From NCBI GenBank assembly GCA_022560025.1, contig JAFISE010000012.1, forward strand, positions 186,001 to 250,000: DNA of 64,000 nucleotides, written 5' to 3'. The position numbers and the translations under genes were made by a program. Source of the stretch: Stagonosporopsis chrysanthemi (lineage: Eukaryota; Ascomycota; Dothideomycetes; Pleosporales; Didymellaceae). Position 1 is the stretch's first letter, and each line of letters begins with the position of its first letter. Below the pieces are notes generated by a model. That model did no database searches and was not told the DNA's origin. It saw nothing but the letters and a program-made list of their open reading frames with translations. Shown piece after piece: positions 41,608 to 54,766 of the stretch.

Positions 41608-44600
41608 CGGACAAGATTTAAGTGGCGTCGTGAAGCGGATGGGCCGCTGGGACGTGCAGGGATTAGGGCAGCGGGGAGGAAACGGAGAAACAGGCGGTGA
41701 TTGTTGTGGATATGGATACGCAGTCTGGGCGGATAGGGACAGCGGAAGGACCAGCGAATGTGAAATGAAAGCGGAGCCGTGATGCCATGACTGGGCAGGC
41801 ACAGCATGCGGTTTGGCGGCCGGCGACCAGGCAAATGCTGTGCTGGCAACCATGTTGCTGCTAGCCGCACGTCAATCGTGACTCCAGGTCACCGGACGAG
41901 ATGGGTAACTCTGTGCCCGAAGACAACAGGTCCGCTGTAACCCCTGAGCGAGGGCCAGGGTTGGCGGCGCTTTGGTCCTGCGTGCCTCACACAAGACTGG
42001 GACCGGGTTGGGCGGAATCCACGACATCGGGCAGGCTAGGGTTGATCGAGTAAGGTCGGCCAGGGAGAGTTGCAAAAGAGCGTTGAGACGTCGTGCGATG
42101 ACTTGGAAACTCGCGAAGACGATCAACGCGCACGGCCGCGTCCCGGCAAAAAAACATGTGGGTTGAGGTTAGCCCAAAACCGCGGATACGGTTCAAAGAC
42201 GCTAGCCTACTGTAACTTCAGCACTGCATCAGAGGGAGCCGGGTATCCCTGTCGTTGCCAGGAAATGTGCGAACGTCGTGCCGACTGCTTGCTGCCCGCT
42301 GAGACGCCGTAAACGGAAACGGCACTGCTCCCAGCTTCCCCGGGGGCAAATAGGACTTGGTTCCGATGGACACTATTCAGAGCCAAAATTCCTTCTTCGA
42401 CCAGCTCAGGGGCCGTCACGCCGCCCAGCATAACCTTGCGGCGCAATTGACTCTTGCTCTCGACCTTGACTCTTGACAGCCTGCGAGTCAGCCAGAAGCG
42501 CCTTCGCCTCTGCTTTTCCAGAAGCCAGCTCCGGCGCGCGCGGGCCAATCATGCCTGCAGCACGTCGCGCTGCTGATGAGGTGGGCGTGGGCAACGTCGC
42601 TTCAAACCGCGATTGCTCCGACGAAAAACCCAAAAATGGCGGTGTATCTGGAGTGCTGTGTCAGGTCAGAGCCGCCATCGCGACGTTGCCCACAGAAACC
42701 ATCCACATGTAGGGCGTCACGCGGAGCAGCGCAGCGATAGCCTCTGCGGCGCCTTGCTGCGGTAACGTATGGTTTTGCGTGCGATCCAGCTCATCGTCAT
42801 CACGCCGGCGCTTCGACGACACGAGTCGCGCGCTACAGTGGCTGGAAGAACGACGCAGCACGTTTCGCGTGTCCCAGACCGCTCCCTGGCCGCGCGCCCT
42901 GGCGCTCCACTCGCGGCCGTTCCTTTTGCTGCCCCAGGTATCACCTCCACGCAACCTTGCGGTCAACGTGATGTGAGAGTTTGTACTGCTCCTGGGCCAA
43001 CCGGCGCGCAGCATATGGCTTAGTGCTTTACACGAGGTTACTGCTGAGCCCGTCGTGCCGTCATGGTTGATTACATTGTTTATTAGACGTGTTGAGGCTC
43101 GCTGCCCGAGCACGCCAGGCCAGGCACATCAGCTGACGGCGCCCTTGCGCGCATCTGCGGTCGGTACGTTGCTGCTGTGCTGCTGCCCAGCGTAGTAGCA
43201 GCCTTTTTGCTGTCCGCCCTCGTGGACTGACTGGTGGAGCCGGGATGGCGTCCGTCGCGCGTCGAGCTGAGTTGTCGCAGCAGCAGCGCCGGGCACAGTT
43301 TGCGACCGGCCCTGGACGCGCTACAAAAGCGGGCAGCAGGGCACAACGGCTGTTTCGACGCCGAATCCTTGTGGCGGTGTAGACGGCAGACGTAAGGCTG
43401 GCGCTGATGCAGCCATTGGCCAGGGTGGCTTGCATTTTCCACGCGAGATGAACTCGATGGACAGGGGCCTGAGAAGACTCTGAGACAGCCAGTCGTTCTT
43501 AGTGTCTTCTGGTCGCGCAAGGCTTGTGGTCCTTGCCGTGTGATTGCTCCACGCGAATCCTCCGATGAGGGGCATCGCAGCCTCTGCCCGTCGCAGACGC
43601 GTCGAGCACACTTTGCAGCCGCATCCGCATCCGCGAGGCCGCATGCCCAAAGCAGCTGCCAGGCTATTCTTGTGCCTGGGGTTCGTGGGGATCCAGAGGA
43701 CCTGCGGACTGGTCGTGGACAGGCCCTGGCAACTGCGCTGGAGCGCGCAGAAACAAGACACTTGACGGACCCGACAGCGTGGGTCGATTTCTCCGATCTC
43801 CTCGCAGGAGTCACTGCTCTCCTCTGCAGTCGACCAATGCGTAACGGGGCACGTGAGGCGCGGTAGTAACGTGTAATGCTGTCGCAGTTTGCTCTGCCTG
43901 TTTCGTCTTGACTGGAGCCAGCGCATTTCGACGCTCTTACGTTGCACGACAGGCGGTCAGGCCTGAAGACAGACCTGTGTCTGCCTGGACATGACCGGGC
44001 GATCGCAATTCAGCGCGTTCCTTGATTGCTGTCCAAGACCCGCAGCATCCGTCAACCCGGATCGATAATATGTTGTGGACTCTGTCACAGTTGGACCGTG
44101 GCCCCTTCACAAGCGCACCACCACTAACCTTGTTATGCCTGCATGTGTGACTTGCCAAAACGGCGCACGTCACACCCGGCGTGTATCCAGGTTTCGCACT
44201 CCCCATCCGAGCATGGCCGCGTCCAAAAGCAACTGATACGCACCAACGTGTAATAAACACACGACAGCCCTGTCCACGCCAAAACACTCCGCGACCGCTT
44301 GCAGTAGTCTCTGCAGGATGCCCTGCTGCCACGGATGCTAATGTATACACACCACGGGCGAGCGAGCAAGCGAGAGTCGGCCACACGAGCATATAATACC
44401 GATTATCGTGGTGACACTGACATGATCTTGGGTAGGTAGTGCATTTTCTTGATGCCAATCGAGCAGTTGCAGTCTGCGCCATATTAGCTGCATCTGCTGC
44501 ACTGCCACGTCGACCGTTGCGAGTCTTCTGCAGCAGACCCGTGATGCGCGCTCATCTCCATTGCGGAGACGACAAGGCACGGTTTGTGGTGTTGTGCGCT

Positions 44601-44727
44601 TCAAGGTGACAGGTGCAGCGGCTAAAGGGCCCGCTTTTCGCTAGCGCACCCGCCGATCGTCCCTCAACGCTCCTGCACCCTTCACCGCAGTGGACCACCA
44701 GCGTACAGCACCAATATATTGTACACT
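41608..44727. other. Gene-free stretch, about 3.1 kb
   Basis: I searched both strands and found only overlapping Arg/Ser/Ala-rich frames without domain features, plausible starts or splice-linked extensions. No tRNA, transposon coding sequence, terminal repeat or tandem array was recognised. It separates two divergently transcribed genes (MFS minus, E2-like plus). Confidence 0.45.
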
Positions 44728-45859
44728 ATGCCTGTGTCTCTAGCCGCCTCAACCCCGCGGCTGTCGTCGTTCCGAAAGCAGCACCTGCTCATCGAGTTGT
44801 ACGTCGCGGTCAGCCGCTTGGCGCTCCGTCTTAACAGAAAATAGCTCGACCCTGCGACATGCCCAGCTCGACGGTGTTTTCGTGAGCATTACACCCGGTG
44901 ATCCGTCACTCTGGGTTGGCGTCATATTCGTGCGAAAAGGTAGTCAGATGTCGTAGAGCTAAGCAAAGCCTGCGAGCGCCATGCCTGCCTCCCGTACAGA
45001 ATCGCGTTGTATTCACGCTCGACAGGTCCATACGCCCCTGCTGTCCTACGCTTTCAGATTTCTTTCCCATCCAGCTATCCGGCTCTGCCACCCCTTGTGA
45101 CCTTTTCAACCGACGTCTTCCATCCTCTGCTCACGCCACTCACTACCTACACCCACACAACTGCCTCCTTGGACACCGACACCGTCAGTGCAACCGATGA
45201 GGAACGCTTACCGCCAGGTGGTTTCAGTCTCCGCCATGGCTTCCCACATTGGTTTGGACGTGCACGACGGTCTACAGTGAGCTCACACAGCGTGGGTGGG
45301 TCAGAAGTCGACCGCACAATTCATAGTGTTACGTCTGTGCATCCGGTGGAAGAGGCGGGTGCTTCAGGCGGTCCGGGTCCACTATCGACAGCGACTGGTG
45401 TCTCCATCGTGACAATCCTCGAGTATATGCGATCCACATTCAGCGAAGAGACGGTGCTAGATTCTGTCTCCTTAGAGGCTGCCGCAAATCCAGGCGCCTA
45501 CCATGCATGGCGAGCTTATCGTGGTCCAGCGATATCGTCACAGCAGGCCACTAGTCCGAGTACAGGCACATCAGGTGATGGAAAAGCTCTAGGAAGGAAC
45601 CGGCGCCCCGGCGAATGGAATTGGGAGGGGGTCTGGGAAGAGCGTGTGAAGAGAGCCGTCAACGCCAGTATCTCAGAGTCTGTTCTATACGGACTCGGGA
45701 CTGGAGACGATATCGTGAGACACTCCTACGTATGCCTCGTTCAGTTTGTCTGGTCGCTAACAAATCCAGATCCGCTTCCAGCAGCCTGGAGATGATGAAA
45801 CAATGGCTAGGATGAAGGAACGATTGGACGTTGCGATTGCAAGGACAGCAGAAGCATGA
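44728..45859 (+). CDS. UBC (E2)-fold protein lacking the catalytic cysteine, four exons, 314 aa
   Basis: Exons are 44728-44798, 44845-44939, 45026-45714 and 45770-45859, all GT-AG and in phase. Residues about 14-105 read as an E2 fold: FRKQHLLIEF (helix 1), LDGVFVSITPGDPSLWVGVI, GPYAPAVLRFQISFPSSYP, LPPLVTFSTDVFHPLLTPL. The HPN motif is HPL, and no Cys follows where the E2 active site lies, so it is probably a catalytically inactive UEV-like protein (compare AKTIP/FTS or Tsg101). A Ser/Thr/Gly-rich linker follows. A C-terminal helical part RPGEWNWEGVWEERVKRAVN contains ISESVLYGLGTGDDI and ends ERLDVAIARTAEA. Its partner is unknown. It is transcribed in the same direction as the vWA-like gene 380 bases downstream. 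Confidence 0.75.
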
Positions 45860-46239
45860 GTGAGCTGGTCTTCTCGACTCCGTGCATGATTCCTGACCGT
45901 TCTCACACGTATGGATTGTTGCAGCTGCGGTCCTGGAGCATGCCGACGAGAGTGTTTGGTGCTGGCAGGGGCAGCGTGGACTTGGGTCGCGGCTTCCGGC
46001 ACGATGGGCAGCCAGGAAAGGCTGGCCGTGAACTCAAACACCACCGACAACGAACATACAAGCTCTACATGCACATTCATCCGGCTACAACACTTTTGTA
46101 TTCTTCTTCACATTCCGAGCATTGTTTCCAGTGACGTCGCGTGAGGTGCCTGGAAAAGTTTGTTTACTCCTCTTTCACCTTTATTTACGTCCTCGACACG
46201 ACGCGACACGCTGTCCGTTTGCGCCTCGACGCGTCCGGC
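45860..46239. other. Short intergenic spacer
   Basis: 380 bases between two plus-strand genes, holding the 3' UTR of the E2-like gene and the promoter or leader of the next. The next gene's frame is open back to 46141, so its 5' end is uncertain. Confidence 0.4.
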
Positions 46240-48720
46240 ATGGAGCTAGCAGCACTGAGCGTCCCGTCACTCTCACAACAAGCTGCCTTTTCTCCGCCGC
46301 CGCTGCACATACAGAAAAAGCCACGAAGAGCGACGTTCCGCAAACGCATATTCCGTAAGTCAAGTCACCACACTCCAATCGACCAGTACGTGTACGGGCC
46401 TCTCGACGACATTATCGACGAGATCAGATGTGATATCTGGGAGTCACCTCTTGGTTACGGCGCCGTAGCGTCTGATCTCGAGTTGACTGCCCCTCTCGAA
46501 GTGCCGTTGACTTGGACCGTGACACCTCTGCCTGTCAGTCGGTTGCCCAACAGCCAACCTCTAATGGTACGAAAGAGTAGAGAAAGCCGCTCCTCGGCAT
46601 CAGGCTCAAGTATGGGGGAGTTTACACACATACCCCGCAGACGTGAACAAGAAGAAGCATTCGGCGGTGGCCCTGTCAGCCTTTCTGCACCGACAGCAAC
46701 CACTGGCTGGCCCTTGCTAGACAACCAGGTTTCGTACGAGCGGGCAGGTGCCTTGGACGCCCCAGATGCTGGGCTCAGCAGGCAGACAACTTCCGAAAGC
46801 ACTAACCAGGTTGTGGAAGACCGCGCTCTTCCCTCCAAACGTCGGCCATCTGTCCTTCGACTATTCAACGGCTTGTCGCGCTTGCGCCGTTCAGGCACTG
46901 GCGAGACAAACAGCAATGACGACACACCAAGTCTAGTGTCACCATCGTCGCTCGAAGCTCGCGAAGACGGCATCAGCGAAGAGTTATCACCAGAGCCCAG
47001 CGGCGATGCTGTAGATGCTTACATTCGGAGAAACGGGCGCAAGTAGGCTAATCACTAAGAATATGTGTACGACTGATTGCTAATATCTTCAGTGGGGCCA
47101 GGCTAGCTTCCATCGTGGACCGTATCGCGAGACGACTCCCGTCGCCGACGGAGCATCGTGAGGACCATGAAAGTCAGGTCTTAGGCACGTGCGTCGAGGT
47201 TCCGACTATCCTACGGGCCGCTGTGAGAATCTTTTCCGAGGCAGCTCAGCTCTCCAGATCTGGACAGGAAGAGTTTTGGATCGCCGTCGAAGTGGAAGGC
47301 GCTCTCCACAACCGAGTCCCACTTCTCGATGGTACCATAGACGTCATTCTCGTTGTAGACAACGCGTGAGTGCCGTCTTATGGGACGAAACTTTCAAGAC
47401 TAAAGTCAGCCCAGATACTATGTCAGCAAGGAATGTCTAAGCCGAGCGTTGGATGCCGTGCACAGTGCTCTATACCACCTCGAGCGGGGTGATCGCGTAG
47501 CACTCTATACAACGCATTGTACTCATCAATCTGTCACAGGCAATCGCCCAGACCAGCTCTTTCCACTCGGACCTTTCAATGCAGACACCGAGGAAGTTCT
47601 TGGCGAGCTCATCACATCGATTTCCAAATACGGCACACAGGCATGGAAACCACCGCGTCCAAATCCATCAATGGCCGAGGTCATCAAAGGGATCGCGCGG
47701 TCTCTCGAGAACAACGGTTTGAGGAATGAACGTGCCCATGTTGTGCTTCTCTCTCCTGCTGCGCACGCTTTGCACGAGGTTTCCAAATCCCACCCGGACG
47801 TCCACATCCATCACATCAATCCTGCACCTGTCCCATTTCTTCGAAACCCTGGCCTCGCGGATATGGATTGCACGGAGCAATGTTGCGAGAACGTTTCCGT
47901 CAGCAACTGGAACCATCTCCAGTCTCTCCCTGGACGTATCAAGCGTGTCCTAAAGTACGCTCGATCGAAGCAGCCTATAGGAGAGATAAGCCAAGTAAGC
48001 ATCGATCTACGAACCAGGGATGGATGCGAAGTTATCGAGTACCTAGGAAGCAAAGATATTACGACTCTCCGCCTCGGCCAGGCTCATACAATCTTTGCGA
48101 AGCTTCGCACGACACGTTCTGCGACCAAAGCAATCGACCTGCTGTCGAACAATCCCGTCTTCAATTCGTCTTTGGACGTCAAAGACTTGAGGCAGCAGCT
48201 TCAGAACACTATGGTCGTAGGTGCCGTCAAAGCCCACCTCCTTGACGTTCAAGTCTACTACCAGAACACATTGCACGCAAAAGACTGTTGGAGTTACACA
48301 GAGACGCCTTTCCTTGTTGTGCGTGACCTTGGTGGTCTGATGCCTCCGTTCAATACCGCGATTGACGTACACAAGCGACGACTGTTTCACAGCTTCGTGC
48401 AACTTGATGCAGACTCAGCTCGGGCAGAGGCGAGGTCCTTCATCTCTAGCCTCGATTATGGTCAAGAAACTCTGAAGAAGGTTGTCCAATGCATGATCCG
48501 AGAGATCGATCACTACCAACAGGTGCTGGAGTATGAACAAGAGCATCGTCAGAAGCTGCCGTTGTGTCCAGGCCCAATCGCTATCGAAGCTTCACCCCAT
48601 GAGTGGCTCGTGGACATGCGGAATAGGAGGAGAAGCAAGCGTCAGGGTGTTGCCGTGGTCGAAGAGGAGAACTTTAGCGGCCTGATTGACGGGCTGCGTG
48701 GTCTGGAGCGGCTGGGCTGA
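46240..48720 (+). CDS. vWA-like domain protein of unknown function, three exons, 793 aa
   Basis: Exons are 46240-47042, 47093-47365 and 47415-48720, GT-AG and in phase. Residues 1-270 are basic and Ser-rich, with an early folded segment (PIDQYVYGPLDDIIDEIRCD). From about residue 300 the chain has STPTVRAAVRIFSEAAQL-like helices, an EEFWIAVEVEGAL strand and LLDGTIDVILVVDNAYYVS. This resembles the first strand and MIDAS region of a von Willebrand A domain, but without a full DxSxS. Next come ALDAVHSALYHLERGDRVALY, IKGIARSLENNGLRNERAHVVLLS and DVHIHHINPAPVP, which follow the vWA strand-helix order. The C-terminal 200 residues are helical and end SGLIDGLRGLERLG. The gene is conserved in style but I cannot name it. 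Vwa identity is inferred. Confidence 0.68.
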
Positions 48721-50169
48721 AGTGACAGCTACTGAAAGTTTGTCACAGGCTGAGCTTGAGGAAAGGTTGGATCATGATCTTGTGACCATCATCGGGCTAT
48801 CATGTTCTGGAATCTGCTTTGGACTTTGGGCGTTCAAGTTGCGATTTGGTACGGATGGAGAGACGCGTTTTCACGCGTCGTCCTCAGCGGGACAATGATC
48901 AGCGACAGGCAAATGTGTGCCCATTCCGGTTAGCCTTGTTTCAACGTTTGTGCACAACCCCCTCAGCATCCTCACTTTCCCATTTCATAGAGCAGCTAAG
49001 TTTACCTGTCCGATGGGTCGGAGTTAATCCCGCGGCACAGCGTAGCGAGCATCATCAATACGAAATCTTAGTCCCTAGCACGGCACTTCGACCCGCGCGC
49101 CGAAGCTTGTGGCAAACCTTAATCATCCTCTGGGACCCAATGCTCACTAATGCGCAACAGGCAAGTCGTCGTTTCGCTAGCCGCAAGTGGAAAGCAACGG
49201 CAACCCCTCGCCAGCTTCCCCGCGCACGGAGCACGCACATGGCGAACCAAAGCGCCTGTGCGGCCATGCCCCGATTGGCGCAATGGCGCGGCCAATCGGC
49301 TGCACTGGACCGGGGCGCGCAGCAGTAACCTCAGGCCATTGTCATGTCAGCCGCCTTAATCGTGATCTTGACTTGGGACTTACGTAGCCCGCGGCACGAC
49401 CGCATGGCATCGTATGATGAGCCTGTGGTATTACTCCTGTATATACCTTTCGATCCGCAGCGCGAGTCTCGGATCGCCAGAGCCGGCTGGTTGCACCGCG
49501 GATCGCGTTTTCGCCGTGTGTTTCTCGATAATACTTGGGCGCAGGCCTCGGCGCCCGCGAGCGCGGGAAAAAAAAAAAAAAAGAGGCGAGGGAAGTGAGT
49601 TTTTACTTACGCCATCGGACGGCTGACTGTGTGCCTGTTCCTGGCGGGCGTTGGGGCTACTGCCGCAGGGAACATGGGTGGATGGAGAGCCATCAGTGAT
49701 GTGGCGATGAGTCGATTATCGATGATGCGCTGCGTTGGGTTGAATCTCGGCAGTCGAGCGTGACCGTTGCGTTGGGTCCTGCGAAGATACGTTTGGGATC
49801 TCGAAGCGTCGATCTCCGCCGAGGTGGCTGGCGTTCGTGGGCGAGAGTGTATTGCCATGGCGAAGTGCTGCGCAAAGGTTGTTCGGTGACCGACGGAATA
49901 CGGGTTCGAGCGCCACCAACAGTGTAGAGGCAGCAAAAACATGTCATCACGTAAGGCAGTGCAATTGTCCAATTCCGCTCAGTAATTGCATTGAACAGGG
50001 TATTGTTTTGTCTATACTACTTTTACATGAAGGCACCTGTAGCGCTGGGTATTGTGCTAAAATGTACACGGAATGATGAAGAAAAAGCAGCCAGCAAATT
50101 TCGCTTGACTGGATTATTGTGAAAATGAACATGTACGTACTCTTAGCCGTTTCTCAGATATGAGGGCTT
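48721..50169. other. Intergenic, 1.45 kb
   Basis: Convergent spacer between a plus gene (ends 48720) and a minus gene (ends 50170). It contains a 15-base poly-A run (49568-49582) and otherwise nothing recognisable. Confidence 0.45.
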
Positions 50170-53100
50170 TCAGAACTCCTTCCCGATCAATGTAGGGTCC
50201 GCAAATCTCAACTCTCTGCTCCTCTTCTCTCTTACGACAGGATCGCTGGACATGTCTTCATCCGCTGGATCTGGTCTGCCATGTATTCTTGGCACGTCGA
50301 GCCCAACACTCTTCTTGCACATATGTGGTATGTTGACAGTCAGCGGCAGGCCATTGCCAGCCAACAGTGCCGGTCCGGCGCCTGTCAGCGAAGGCTTCAT
50401 GGGAATGTCTGATGTCGGGACGGGTTTTCGCTGGATGACCGGAGATTCATAGTTAAGTGGCGCAGGCACGCTTTGCTCATCTGAGAAGCGCTTCTCAGAT
50501 TGACGCTTGATGTCATCCCAACCCCGGTGTTCAGGCGCAGCAGGTGGCGGAGAGAATGGCTTGATCACCGGTGACCGCCCCACTTGCACCAGGACTGGCG
50601 ATGCAACACTCTTTTGAGGTATCTTGACTTCCTGTGCCTTGTGCATGTACTTCGCCGCTACTGGACTAAGCAGTGATCTGGCTGAGGTTGTGCCATTCGG
50701 CTGTCTGACCGGTAGCTTCGGGCCTACCGGGGTGCGTGGAGTCCGGGGAGACATTAAATTCGGTGACGAAGCGAAGACGGTGACGCTGTCAGAAGTACGG
50801 TTACGCTCATCGACCTGTAGGAGCAGATCATGCTCGAATGGGTCTGCAAAAGGGTTGCTGTCTACAGTATGACGTCTGGTATCGTAGAGTGGCGACAGTC
50901 CTTGAGTAGAAGGGCGCGCATATGGAGAGATGGGCGGGTACATTGAGGCGGCCGTGTTGAGATACGAGTAAGTACTGACAGGCATCTGTAAGTACTCACC
51001 TCTTCCGTCGTTCGTGTCAGGCTTGAGCTCAGGTCTCCGAATGTCGTCTGGCGAGAACGGAGCAAAGGTTGGTGATGGGATGACATGGTCACTGAACGGG
51101 TTGGTGCCATCGGATTGGTGTCTGGTGTATGAAGAGGAATGTCTTGGGGCAGCGCTGTAGCCTGCAACTGCAGCAGACAACGCTCTCGTGGTGTCTAGAC
51201 GTGCGTACTCGGAGTATCTGTTGCTTGCCGGGTTTCGGATTGACTCATTGAACGGGTGATTCCCACTTGTGAAGCGAGTGACAGGCATTGCGCCTGTACT
51301 GTGACGTTGCATGTTGTTTGGAAAGCCTTGAGCGACTGCTGATGCGAGACCGCTTGGAGGCGTTCCGCCCGTCGCACCTGACATAAGGGCTTCAGCATCG
51401 CCACCGTCTCCGCCTGTCTTTGGATCGTATAGATATGCAACTTTTGGATAGACGGATCCAATGCTCGCGCGTTTTCCCTGCTGAGCCGCGTGGTACCGGC
51501 GAGCGATGAAGATAGCTGCGACGACGGCGATCAAGAGACCAGTTGTGGCACCTACTGCGACACCAGCAGTCTGCGAGGTCGTGAGTGGGGGCGGACTACC
51601 GGCTGGTGCTGTCTCGCTAGGAGTATGTGAAGGAGCAACAGGCACTACAGCAGTCTTCGAGGCGTCGGTGCCAGCACTATCTGTGGCTGACGATTCGTCT
51701 GAACCATATGTCGATGTCGAGCTGAAGGCGTCTGCCAAAGTGCTGGAAGTACTGTCCGATGTGGCGGAGGCAATGAAACCTGAAGTGGTAGAGTTGCCTG
51801 AGCTTTGCATTGAAGATGTCTGCAGAGTCCCTGCGTGCGTTTCATTGAATCGTGTAGCGGTGCTGGTACTTGCGTCTGTGGGAAGCATCGAGCGACTAAA
51901 CGTGATGCCAAGCTCTGTTGTTTTAGTTGCTGTACTGTTGAGACCAGGAGAGCCGGTTGAAGTTGACAGTGATGGTTGAAGTGGCGACGACCAGGTCGAG
52001 TTTGCACCAAGATCGGATTTGGCAGACGAGGTGAGGGTTTCACTTGCAGGCACAGGTGCTCCTGATACCTTCATAGTCAAGGTGGACGATACATCGCTCG
52101 AAGTTTGAATACTCGTTTGATTCTGGTTGACGGCAGCCTCTGTCACTGAGCTGATTAGTGAGAACGCAACAGTGCTCATGTCGATTGTACTTGATCGAAC
52201 ACTGGAGACGTAAACCGTCGAGAAGGTAGCTGTGACCACTCCTGGTGTTATAGATGTACTCTGTCGTGTCTGAGTACCATTAGACATGATCGATGTGGGC
52301 AGGGGCATCGCATTCGTGCTTATGGTTGTGATTACTCCAGAGGAAGCAGATGTTGAGAATCCAGACTGCGTCGAGATAGCGATCAAACTTGACTGGCCAG
52401 ACAACTTCATAGAGTCTGAGTGAGGTGCTTCCGACGTTGGGATGGAGATACCCGCAGTACTGTTTGTCGTTGATGAGACGACAGCTGAGGTGGGATTGTG
52501 CGGTGACGAGGGCTGGCTACCACTCGCGATGGATGTCAAGGAGGAAGAAATTTCAGGAATCGATGAAGCCAAGGTGCTGGTTGACACCGTTTGTCCTGTA
52601 GGCGAGGCTGAACCCTGGGTAGCTGGACCTTTTGAGGAGCCAAAGGTGCTCAAGGTAGACGATAGCAAGCTGGATAGGTTAGAACCAGTAGTCTGTGTTC
52701 CAGAGAATACATTTGTCGAAGGTGAAGGTACTGAGAAAATGCTCGCAGATTGTTCTGATGATGACGATAGGGTTGAAATTGTTGCACTAGTGACAAGTGT
52801 CTCTGACGGTGCGAACGAAGAAGTAATATCGCTCACGGACGAGGCACTCGATAGCTCGCTTGCCGTGATAGATCTTGTGGGTATAAGTACCTCAGATGAT
52901 GTGATTGGACGCATGCTTTGAACAGTAGTGGGGGAACGTGTTGGCATAATGGATGAGAGCAGGGGAAGGCTAGGCATCTCAGACGTGACACTTTCCACAA
53001 ACGAAGAAGTAGGTTCTACGATCACACTAGACAGAGCTTCGTTTGGAGTGGGAAACGAGCTACTTGGTGTGGTAGATGTGGCAGAGAAGCTGGTATCTGC

Positions 53101-54766
53101 TCCCGTTGTAGCCGAGGGCAGAGGTGGGTTTGCTGAGCTCACATCGAGACTTGTGCTTGGAACATCGAAAACACTGGAGCTGAGCTCGAGTACGCCACTT
53201 GGCAGTTGGGTGCCGGGTAAGGTAACTGAAATCTCGATGGAGGCGGTGACGATGTCCGATTGGCTCGAAGAAGGTGTAGAAGGCGCAATTGAACCGGGGT
53301 CGGCGCTGCTTGGGGGCAGAGACTCGAAAGAGCTACTGCTCAATACACCCTCGCTGCTCGTAGACTGCGGAAGCTGGGTAACAGACGCAATCGGCGAAGC
53401 CAAATTTTCCGAGATGCTTATCGGAGAGGATAAATCAGGTATCTCGGCCAAACTCGATGAAGGAGGTGGAGTCGGTTCGATGGTAGACGACAGCACTGTT
53501 GACGGGACTTCTTCTGAGGTGATTGTTGTTTGCGCGCTACTCTCGGTCTCTGCGTTGCTGATTGTAACCATGGTGGTGGGCTGTAGTTCCGATGTTGAGA
53601 AAATTGTCCCATCACTGGAGCTCGTCTGGAACCCATCGGACGACGGCTCCGGAGCCAAGGTCGATATGGGAGCTTGTTCGGAGACTGATATAGTGACTGG
53701 ATCTTGTGGGATACTTGAAGATTCTACAACCAGACTCGAAGAGACTGTATCTTCGGTTGTAGTGCTCAGTTCTGCAGTACTAATAGGACTAGAAGAAAAG
53801 CTAGAGACTGTGGTTGACTGTTGATCGCTGGAGTTCGCAGTAGGAGTTGCACTGGCGGTAGCAACAACCGTACTGATTGTTTCGGATGTGACGATATGCG
53901 TCGAAGAAGCGGGCACTGAAGATTGTGCAGATTCGGATGCGGGATTTGAAGTTGTAACGTCACCGATAGAGGTAACGACAGTATCAGGCGGGGGTGTTGC
54001 GGTCCCTACAGGTAAAATCGATGCTGAAGTGTCAAGTGAGGAACTGGTGAACTCCGATGAAGAAGCGATCTGAGAGCTCGCGGGCGCCGGTTCAATGGTA
54101 GGTTCGAGGGTGCTTGGAGAAGCCTCTGTAGTACGCGTTTGCGCTTCTTCAGTTGAAGAAGGCATGGTAGATGTAATATCGGTGAGTATTGATGACGTTG
54201 AACTTTGCAAGAGCTCACTCGTTGACAAGGTGGTGCTGAATCGGGATGAAGCATTGGATGATTCTTGTTCGGTCGTCGAGCTTGGACGCGCTGTTAGGTC
54301 TGTACTGATGAAGCTTGAGGGAGGTGGAACATCGCGACTGCTGCTGCTTGGCTCAATAGAATGGCTTTCTGTAGTGCCCGCAGACGACGAGGCTTGCGTG
54401 GGCGCGGATGTCGTTGTTGACTCAAGGCTTGTGATCGCTGATGGAGTCTGAACAAAAGTTGAGGATTGCGAGACATCAGATGTCACAACTGTGCCGGATG
54501 GTGTTATAATGGCAGAAGTTGACTGCGAGCCCTCCGAGCTTGTCTGGTTTCCGACAGGCAGTTGACGACGCTCTAGTGATGGAAACTTAATGTGCTCAAT
54601 TAAGTGTTGCCTTTTAGACGAAACGTTGTCTGCAATTCAGTTAATACAACAAAAACTTGATTTCAGTATCAACATGCTTTGACATACCTGCAATAGATGA
54701 TGCTGTAACGACGGTCACCGCTATTGACGCGGCGAAGTAAGCGAGCAAGACACTCTTGAACCACAT
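50170..54766 (-). CDS. Mucin-like single-pass cell-surface protein, 1512 aa
   Basis: Exon 1 is 54766-54688, the intron is 54687-54630 and exon 2 is 54629-50170. Residues 1-22 are a signal peptide (MWFKSVLLAYFAASIAVTVV). The exon join gives DNVSSKRQHLIEHIKFP and a possible Kex2-type LERRQ site. About 1000 residues of Ser/Thr/Pro/Val-rich sequence follow without Cys modules, which should be heavily O-mannosylated. One membrane helix lies at about 1046-1068 (AGVAVGATTGLLIAVVAAIF), followed by ARRYH. The cytosolic tail is long (about 440 aa) and Pro/Ser-rich, with several SNPFAD/GTNPFSD-type Asn-Pro-Phe motifs and PRTPRTPVGP. This architecture fits signalling mucins or wall-stress sensors (Msb2-, Mid2- or Wsc-like in layout), but no family-specific domain is present, so the role is inferred. 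Confidence 0.85.

Noticed and set aside
42207..43947. Overlapping frames of 110-240 codons on the minus strand
   Set aside because: Arg/Ser/Cys-rich, no motifs, no splice-consistent extension and heavy overlap in several frames, as expected by chance in GC-rich DNA.
49568..49582. 15-base poly-A run as a retrogene tail
   Set aside because: No retrotransposon or processed-gene sequence precedes it on either strand and no target-site duplication is evident.
52442..53824. Two long plus-strand frames (159 and 298 codons) opposite the mucin-like gene
   Set aside because: Mirror images of Ser/Thr-rich repeats; the minus strand has a signal peptide, intron, membrane helix and one 4.5-kb frame.
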